DNA of 35,619 nt from Anaerolineae bacterium (GTDB lineage Bacteria; Chloroflexota; Anaerolineae; 4572-78; J111), in the NCBI GenBank assembly GCA_016931895.1, contig JAFGDY010000220.1, positions 1-35,619 on the forward strand. Reading direction: 5' to 3'. The notes beneath the pieces were generated by a model. That model made no database searches, had not been told where the DNA came from, and was given only the letters and a program-made list of their open reading frames with translations. Both the position numbers and the translations under genes were made by a program. Position 1 is the stretch's first letter; every line of letters starts with the position of its first letter. Shown in pieces: positions 30,635 to 35,619 of the stretch.

Positions 30635-31309
30635 ATGTCTAACGAGCGCATCACCATCAAAGGCACAAGCGACGGCCTGATCATTACCGTTGGCGCAGGC
30701 GCGTGGCCGGGGCTGACCGACGAATTGAACCGGCATCTGGGCCAACGTGCCTCCTTTTTTAAAGGAGGACGGGTAGCCCTCCGGGTTGGCCCGCGCCAAC
30801 TGACCCGCCTGCAATTGGAATCGGTGGGGCAAATTTTAAACCGGCATAATGTGAGCCTGTGGGCCGTGGAAAGCGATTCGCCGGGCACGCGGCAAGCGGC
30901 GACCCAACTGGGCCTGGAAACCGACTTAGCCCCCCGGCCCACGCCGGCCACGCCCGAGCCGCTTGCCGCCGAAGAAAGTTCCATTGTGGTGCAGCGCACC
31001 TTGCGTTCCGGGCAAGTCATCAACCATCCGGGGCACGTAGTGGTTATTGGCGATGTGAACCCGGGAGCCGAGATCAAGGCCGGCGGCAGCGTGATTGTTT
31101 GGGGCCGGCTGCGCGGCGCGGTGCACGCCGGCGTGGGCGATGAAGGGCTTGGCGAAAGGGCCGTGGTCTGCGCCTTGCAGCTATTGCCCGCCTTGCTGCG
31201 GATTGGCGAGTACATCACCCGCTCGCCCGGCAATGAAACAGACGAAGACATCATCCCGGAAATGGCCTCGGTTCAGGATGGTCAAATCATCGCCGAACCG
31301 TGGAAATGA
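30635..31309 (+). CDS. minC: Septum site-determining protein MinC
   Basis: The 224-residue protein inhibits FtsZ assembly away from mid-cell. It has the MinC N-terminal domain (about 3-100, KGTSDGLIITV) and a C-terminal beta-helix domain (about 115-224) with the signature RSGQVINHPGHVVVIGDVNPGAEIKAGGSVIVWGRLRG in overlapping pieces. Residues 100-115 form a Pro-rich hinge (PRPTPATPEP). The C-terminal domain binds MinD, encoded 26 bases downstream. Start ATG 30635 follows mrdA by 14 bases with no strong ribosome site, so it is probably coupled to mrdA translation. Confidence 0.95.
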   Translation: MSNERITIKGTSDGLIITVGAGAWPGLTDELNRHLGQRASFFKGGRVALRVGPRQLTRLQLESVGQILNRHNVSLWAVESDSPGTRQAATQLGLETDLAPRPTPATPEPLAAEESSIVVQRTLRSGQVINHPGHVVVIGDVNPGAEIKAGGSVIVWGRLRGAVHAGVGDEGLGERAVVCALQLLPALLRIGEYITRSPGNETDEDIIPEMASVQDGQIIAEPWK

Positions 31310-31335
31310 GACAGCAGAAAAAGTGAGGGTTGACT

Positions 31336-32130
31336 ATGAGCGCGACCGTTATTACCATCACCTCCGGCAAAGGCGGCGTTGGCAAAACAACTACCACGGC
31401 CAATTTAGGCGCGGCCCTGGCGGCGCAGGGCAAAAAAGTGGTCACCATTGACGCCGATATTGGCCTGCGTAATCTTGACGTGGTGATGGGCCTGGAAAAC
31501 CGGATTGTTTACGATCTGGTGGACGTGGTTGAAGGAACCTGCCGTTTGCGGCAAGCAATGATAAAGGATAAACGTTTGGCCGAGCTTTACCTGATTCCGG
31601 CAGCCCAATCCCGCGATAAAACGGCCGTTACCCCGGGCGATATGATTGAGTTGACCAACCAACTGCGAGATGAATTTGATTTTGTTTTGGTCGACTCCCC
31701 GGCGGGCATTGAACAGGGCTTCAAAAATGCCATTGCCCCCGCTGACAGGGTATTAATTATCACCACCCCGGAAGTTTCCGCCGTGCGCGACGCCGACCGC
31801 ATCATCGGCCTGATTGAGGCCGAAGAAAAGGGGCCGGGTGATCTGATCGTCAACCGTCTCCGGCTGGATATGATCAAACGCGGCGATATGCTTGATACGG
31901 ATGATGTGATAGATATTCTGGCCGTCAACCTGATTGGGATTGTGCCCGAAGACGAGGCCATTATTACGTCCACCAATACGGGTCGGCCGGTGGCCATGGA
32001 AAATAACTCCCATGCCGGGCAGGCTTTTAGAAATATTGCCCGGCGTTTGCTGGGCGAAGAAGTGCCCCTGATGAATCTTGAACAAAACGACTCTTTTAGA
32101 AAATGGGTTTCCAAATTTTTTAAGCCGTGA
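31336..32130 (+). CDS. minD: Septum site-determining ATPase MinD
   Basis: The 264-residue ATPase binds the membrane when ATP-bound, recruits MinC and is released by MinE. The deviant Walker A motif GKGGVGKTT is at about residues 11-19; switch I and II sequences IDADIGLRNLDVVMGLE and FVLVDSPAGIEQGF are present. The C-terminal amphipathic helix NDSFRKWVSKFFKP is the membrane-targeting sequence. I chose ATG 31336, with GAGGG six to seven bases upstream; the frame also opens at TTG 31330. Length is typical. Confidence 0.97.
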   Translation: MSATVITITSGKGGVGKTTTTANLGAALAAQGKKVVTIDADIGLRNLDVVMGLENRIVYDLVDVVEGTCRLRQAMIKDKRLAELYLIPAAQSRDKTAVTPGDMIELTNQLRDEFDFVLVDSPAGIEQGFKNAIAPADRVLIITTPEVSAVRDADRIIGLIEAEEKGPGDLIVNRLRLDMIKRGDMLDTDDVIDILAVNLIGIVPEDEAIITSTNTGRPVAMENNSHAGQAFRNIARRLLGEEVPLMNLEQNDSFRKWVSKFFKP

Positions 32131-32148
32131 TGATATTGAGGGAAGCTT

Positions 32149-32409
32149 ATGAACGCACTCCAGCGGCTCATCGGCCGCAAACAGTCAACCAGTCGAGAAA
32201 TAGCCAAGAATCGTTTACAATTGGTTTTGGTTCAAGACCGGGTCAATCTATCGGCCGGAAAAATGAATCAACTGAAGGACGAATTGATTCAGGTTATCTC
32301 AAAATACGTAGAGATTGATCAAGATGGCATTGAGATTTCTCTCACCGGCAACGGGCGGCAGCATCGTTTAACGGCCAATATTCCCGTTATCGGCGCGCGT
32401 CATCAGTAA
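32149..32409 (+). CDS. minE: Cell-division topological specificity factor MinE
   Basis: The 86-residue protein has an N-terminal MinD-activating helix region (about 13-32, SREIAKNRLQLVLVQDRVNL, matching the KxRLqlvLaxDR family pattern) and a C-terminal topological-specificity domain (about 40-82, MNQLKDELIQVISKYVEID, IEISLTGNG). It stimulates MinD ATPase and drives oscillation or localisation of the Min system. GAGGGAAG lies five to six bases before the ATG. Gap to minD is 18 bases. Confidence 0.94.
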   Translation: MNALQRLIGRKQSTSREIAKNRLQLVLVQDRVNLSAGKMNQLKDELIQVISKYVEIDQDGIEISLTGNGRQHRLTANIPVIGARHQ

Positions 32410-32453
32410 CCCTCTTTTGTTCATTTGTTTCATTCACTGGGCATTGAGTTAGC

Positions 32454-33554
32454 ATGGATCGTAGAATTTGGCGACAATTTGATCCGGTTCTGGTTGGCCT
32501 TGTTGCTTTATTAATTTTATATGGCGTTATTATGATCTTCAGCGCCAATCAAAACCAGGAAGACCTGAAAGACCTGTGGCGGGTTCAATTAACCCGGGCC
32601 GCAATTGGCCTGGTTTTGATGGTGATGGTGGCAGCGGTTGATTATCGTTATTATGCTGCTGTTTATAAATTTCTTTACGTGGTCATGCTGGTGCTGCTGG
32701 CGATTCTCTTTATTGCCGCCGAACTCACCGCCGGCACGCTGCGTTGGTTGGACTTTCGGCTTTTCCCGGTCCAACCCAGCGAGATTGCCAAAATAATTGT
32801 TATCATCACCACGGCCAAAATCCTGGCCGACCGGGACGGCGAAATGCACAAGTTGCACAACCTGCTGTTTTCGCTGCTGCTGCTAGCGCCCCCGCTGCTG
32901 TTGATCTATCTTCAGCCTGATCTGGGCACAACGGTGATCATGGCCGTGGTCTGGTTGATCATGGCTTTAATGGCCGGCACGCACCTGTTCCATGTAGGCC
33001 TGTTGGCCGTTGGCGCGATTCTGGTCAGCCCCATTGTTTGGCTCACCCTGGCCGATTACCAGCGGGAGCGGGTAATGCTATTTTTAAACCCGCAAAGCAA
33101 CCCCGCCGCTTACTACAATGTGGAACAAGCCCTGATCAGCATTGGCTCCGGCGGCGTTGTGGGCAAAGGTTTTGGCATTGGCACCCAAAACCAGCTCCAC
33201 TTCTTGCGCGTGCGGCACACCGACTTTATCTTCTCGGTGATAGGCGAGGAACTGGGTTTGTTGGGCGGGTTGCTGCTTTTCATTTTAATTGTGGCCCTGG
33301 TTTGGCGCATTATGCGCGCCGCCGATTTGACCGGCGATAATTTTGGCCGGTTGATCTGTATTGGCGTGGCGGCCCTGATCTTCTTTCAATCTTTTGTTAA
33401 TCTGGGCGTCAATATTGGCCTTTTGCCGGTAACGGGCACGCCCCTGCCTTTTATCAGTTACGGCGGCAGTTCTTTGATTGCCTTTTTAATTTCTATTGGC
33501 CTGGTGCAAAGCGTGCTCATGCGCCGCAAAACGCTTGATTTTGAACAGGTTTAA
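32454..33554 (+). CDS. rodA: RodA, SEDS-family peptidoglycan glycosyltransferase
   Basis: The 366-residue membrane protein polymerises lipid II in the elongasome with PBP2. It has about ten hydrophobic segments and SEDS signatures: LDFRLFPVQPSEIAKI, LQPDLGTTVI, ERVMLFLNPQSNP, ALISIGSGGVVGKGFG, RHTDFIFSVIGEELG, and PFISYGGSSLIAF with the conserved Gly residues. It is the RodA branch by context (next to mreBCD and mrdA). Unusually, minCDE separates it from mrdA. Start ATG 32454 is 44 bases after minE; no strong ribosome site. Confidence 0.95.
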   Translation: MDRRIWRQFDPVLVGLVALLILYGVIMIFSANQNQEDLKDLWRVQLTRAAIGLVLMVMVAAVDYRYYAAVYKFLYVVMLVLLAILFIAAELTAGTLRWLDFRLFPVQPSEIAKIIVIITTAKILADRDGEMHKLHNLLFSLLLLAPPLLLIYLQPDLGTTVIMAVVWLIMALMAGTHLFHVGLLAVGAILVSPIVWLTLADYQRERVMLFLNPQSNPAAYYNVEQALISIGSGGVVGKGFGIGTQNQLHFLRVRHTDFIFSVIGEELGLLGGLLLFILIVALVWRIMRAADLTGDNFGRLICIGVAALIFFQSFVNLGVNIGLLPVTGTPLPFISYGGSSLIAFLISIGLVQSVLMRRKTLDFEQV

Positions 33555-33579
33555 CCCAAATACCGGGGACCTTCTATCA

Positions 33580-34041
33580 ATGAGCATATCTGACAAAGTT
33601 CAATTCAGAACCTGGGGAATTATTATTTTGGCGTTGTGGGCATTAGTGCTGGCATTGTTGGCCCTGGCCAATATCTTGTTTTTATCTACCGTGGTCCAAT
33701 TTTTTACCCGGGAGGATATGCCCAATTTAACCCAACTTTGGCTGGTGTTTATCCTGAACATTATCTTTTTGATTGGATTTTCCGGAAGCGCCTACGGCCT
33801 GCTGAAGCGACATAATTGGGGGCGGATTCTTTTTGTGGGGTTCATTATGGTTTGGTCGGGTTTTAATTTAATGGCCCTGTTCACCCCTTCATTCTCCGCT
33901 CAAGATTATAAAACCAGAGCCTACGTATTGAACGGCATTTACTACCTTGGCGGCCTGCTGTTGCCCCTGTGGTACTTAAACCTGCCCCGGGTCAAGGCGG
34001 ATTTTCAAGGTTTATCAGAAAATTCTACAACCGAGGATTGA
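33580..34041 (+). CDS. Four-helix membrane protein of unknown function, 153 residues
   Basis: I chose ATG 33580, since the frame upstream overlaps rodA out of frame. The protein has four hydrophobic segments (about 13-37, 55-75, 80-102, 115-138) with a charged loop (KRHNWGR) between helices 2 and 3 and a hydrophilic C-tail. No family is recognised. It lies 25 bases after rodA and seven bases before gltX, so it is probably in the same transcript. No clear ribosome site (only GGGGACC-like). It may be an accessory of the cell-envelope cluster, but there is no direct evidence. Confidence 0.75.
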   Translation: MSISDKVQFRTWGIIILALWALVLALLALANILFLSTVVQFFTREDMPNLTQLWLVFILNIIFLIGFSGSAYGLLKRHNWGRILFVGFIMVWSGFNLMALFTPSFSAQDYKTRAYVLNGIYYLGGLLLPLWYLNLPRVKADFQGLSENSTTED

Positions 34042-34048
34042 ATCAACA

Positions 34049-35533
34049 ATGACCACCCCCACTAAAGCGGTGCGGGTCCGCTATGCGCCCAGTCCAACGG
34101 GCGATTTTCATGTTGGCGGCGCGCGGACCGCCCTTTTTGACTATCTTTTTGCCCGGCAGCATGGGGGCAAATTTATTTTACGCATTGAGGATACAGACCA
34201 AAAGCGTTACCAGCCCGCAGCCTTGACCCGCCTTTTAGAAGGCTTACGTTACCTGAAGCTTGATTGGGATGAAGGCCCGGAAGTAGGAGGCGATTATGGC
34301 CCCTATATCCAAACTCAGCGCCTGGACCTCTACCAAAAATATTGCCGCCAACTTCTTGACACCGGCCACGCCTACCGCTGTTTTTGCCCGCCCCAACGCT
34401 TAACGGCGCTACGCCAAGAGCGTCAAAATAAAAAACTGCCCGGCAGCTACGACCGTTATTGCCGCAACATTTCTTCAGACGAGGCCGCTGAACGGGCCGC
34501 CCGGGGCGAATCTCACACCGTCAGGCTAAAATTACCCCTTGACGGCGAAATAACCGTACACGACGTGATCCGGGGCGATATTACGTTTCAATATGCCCAA
34601 CTGGAAGACGCCATTCTGATGAAGTCGGACGGTATTCCTACTTATCACCTGGCGGTGGTGGTTGATGACTATTTAATGGAAATCAGCCACGTTTTTCGCG
34701 GCGACGAGTGGCTGAACAGTTTGCCCCTGCATATTTATCTATACCACGCTTTTGGCTGGGAGCCGCCGGTGATGGCCCACCTGCCCCTCATTCTCAATCC
34801 CACCGGCCAGGGCAAAATGAGCAAACGTGAAGGCCGGGCGCCGGATGGCACGGTGCTGCCGGTATTTGTTCGTACTTTTAAAGAGTTAGGCTACTTGCCG
34901 GAAGCTATGGTCAATTACCTGGCCCTGTTGGGTTGGAGTTACGACGACAAAACCGAAATCATGACCCGGCAGGAACTCATTGAACGATTCAGCCTGGAGC
35001 GGGTCAATGCCTCGCCGGCCACTTGGAATTACCAAAAGCTGAACCACCTTAACGGCCACTACATCCGGCAGCTTTCAGTAGAGGATTTGACCGACCGCCT
35101 GCTGCCTTATTTATCAAACGCCGGTTTGGCCATGAGCCGGGAAAAGCTGCGGCAAATTACCCCCCTGATCCAGGAACGGCTGGAAACATTGGGAGAAGCT
35201 GCGGCCAAATTCAGCTTCTTCTTTGTTGACGAACTGCCCGACTACGACCGGGCCGAACTCATCCCCAAAAAGGGGGATGCGGCTATGGCCCTGCTTGTTT
35301 TGCAGCGGGCCGCCCAAACGCTTGCCGCCGTTGATTTTTCGCATGAGGCGTTGGAAACCGCGCTAAGAGCCAATGCCGACGCTTTGGGCCTTAAAGCAGG
35401 TCAGATGTTCCAGCCTGTGCGGGTGGCGGTGTGCGGGCAAAAAGCAGCCCCGCCTCTGTTTGAAACGTTAGCCGTGTTGGGCCAGGAGATTTGTTTGAAA
35501 CGGATTAAAAAAGCAATAGAGAAGTTGCAGTAG
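34049..35533 (+). CDS. gltX: Glutamyl-tRNA synthetase
   Basis: The 494-residue class I synthetase attaches glutamate to tRNA-Glu. The HIGH-type motif is HVGG in APSPTGDFHVGGARTALF; the KMSKS-type motif is KMSKR in GQGKMSKREG. The catalytic domain contains RIEDTD, the YRCFCPPQRL and YDRYCRN region of the zinc-binding zone (C-x-C, Y-x3-C), ILMKSDGIPTYHLAVVVDDYLMEISHVFRGDEWL and LLGWSYDDKTEI. The C-terminal anticodon-binding domain starts near about residue 320. Length is typical. GAGG lies about 12 bases before the ATG, and the upstream gene ends seven bases before it. Whether it is discriminating cannot be read from sequence. Confidence 0.96.
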   Translation: MTTPTKAVRVRYAPSPTGDFHVGGARTALFDYLFARQHGGKFILRIEDTDQKRYQPAALTRLLEGLRYLKLDWDEGPEVGGDYGPYIQTQRLDLYQKYCRQLLDTGHAYRCFCPPQRLTALRQERQNKKLPGSYDRYCRNISSDEAAERAARGESHTVRLKLPLDGEITVHDVIRGDITFQYAQLEDAILMKSDGIPTYHLAVVVDDYLMEISHVFRGDEWLNSLPLHIYLYHAFGWEPPVMAHLPLILNPTGQGKMSKREGRAPDGTVLPVFVRTFKELGYLPEAMVNYLALLGWSYDDKTEIMTRQELIERFSLERVNASPATWNYQKLNHLNGHYIRQLSVEDLTDRLLPYLSNAGLAMSREKLRQITPLIQERLETLGEAAAKFSFFFVDELPDYDRAELIPKKGDAAMALLVLQRAAQTLAAVDFSHEALETALRANADALGLKAGQMFQPVRVAVCGQKAAPPLFETLAVLGQEICLKRIKKAIEKLQ

Positions 35534-35619
35534 ACATAATTAACCTGTCCCCAAACAAGTCTGGGCACAAGCCAGGTTGTATGGTAACCAGGTGGGGAAA
35601 AATTAATTTACTCTTAATC
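35534..35619. other. Intergenic tail after gltX
   Basis: The 86 bases after gltX contain TGTCCCCA and TGGGCACA (35548-35571), a small palindrome similar in style to the ones at 5922-5992 and 20301-20339. I saw no clear terminator or gene; the region is cut by the window edge. Confidence 0.4.

Overview
The window looks like a chromosomal segment of a member of the Chloroflexota, probably Anaerolineae. The evidence is indirect: secreted proteins with Thr/Pro-rich linkers built from TPTVTGTPP-type units, several lipoproteins with TPEP-type stalks, a large zinc-ribbon/cyclase/ATPase/TPR signalling protein, an archaeal/eukaryotic-type dimeric glycyl-tRNA synthetase and a TP-methylase/MazG fusion. 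This assignment is an inference; no rRNA, tRNA or CRISPR array was seen.

Left part (1-7.2 kb): a large secreted protein on the minus strand (beta-propeller, cohesin-like and carboxypeptidase-regulatory-like modules joined by 33-bp Thr/Pro repeats) runs off the left edge. Its leader holds a strong terminator hairpin. Then come yigZ, a long inverted repeat, glyS with a clear sigma70-type promoter, a 70-residue orphan protein, ribosomal protein L25 (minus) and a small CxxC protein (minus).

Middle part (7.2-25.6 kb), mostly minus strand: a translationally coupled trio (short-chain dehydrogenase, class IV aminotransferase, YdjM-like membrane protein); a membrane-anchored six-hairpin-glycosidase-like protein; a D-lactate-dehydrogenase-type 2-hydroxyacid dehydrogenase; a CYTH protein; a two-S1-domain RNA-binding protein; three lipoproteins, two of which share a module; a TP-methylase/MazG fusion; an OmpR-type regulator with a degenerate receiver; tilS; and a 1193-residue cyclase/AAA/TPR protein.

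Right part (25.7-35.6 kb), all plus strand: a morphogenesis and division cluster mreB-mreC-mreD-mrdA(PBP2)-minC-minD-minE-rodA, then a four-helix membrane protein and gltX. The cluster puts the cell-elongation machinery (MreBCD, PBP2, RodA) and the complete Min septum-placement system in one run with gaps of 2-54 bases, so both are probably co-expressed from a promoter and 5' hairpin ahead of mreB. A second promoter-like element lies directly before mrdA.

Intergenic regions carry recognisable -35/-10 promoters and intrinsic terminators. At least three genes (SDR, CYTH, mrdA) have a -10 box only 6-8 bases before the start codon and no Shine-Dalgarno sequence, which predicts leaderless mRNAs. 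Two or three related small palindromes are scattered between genes, one flanked by an 11-bp direct repeat. The features most worth a second look are the non-enzymatic C-terminal domain on PBP2, the possible attenuator before the surface protein, the pseudo-receiver regulator and the palindrome family.
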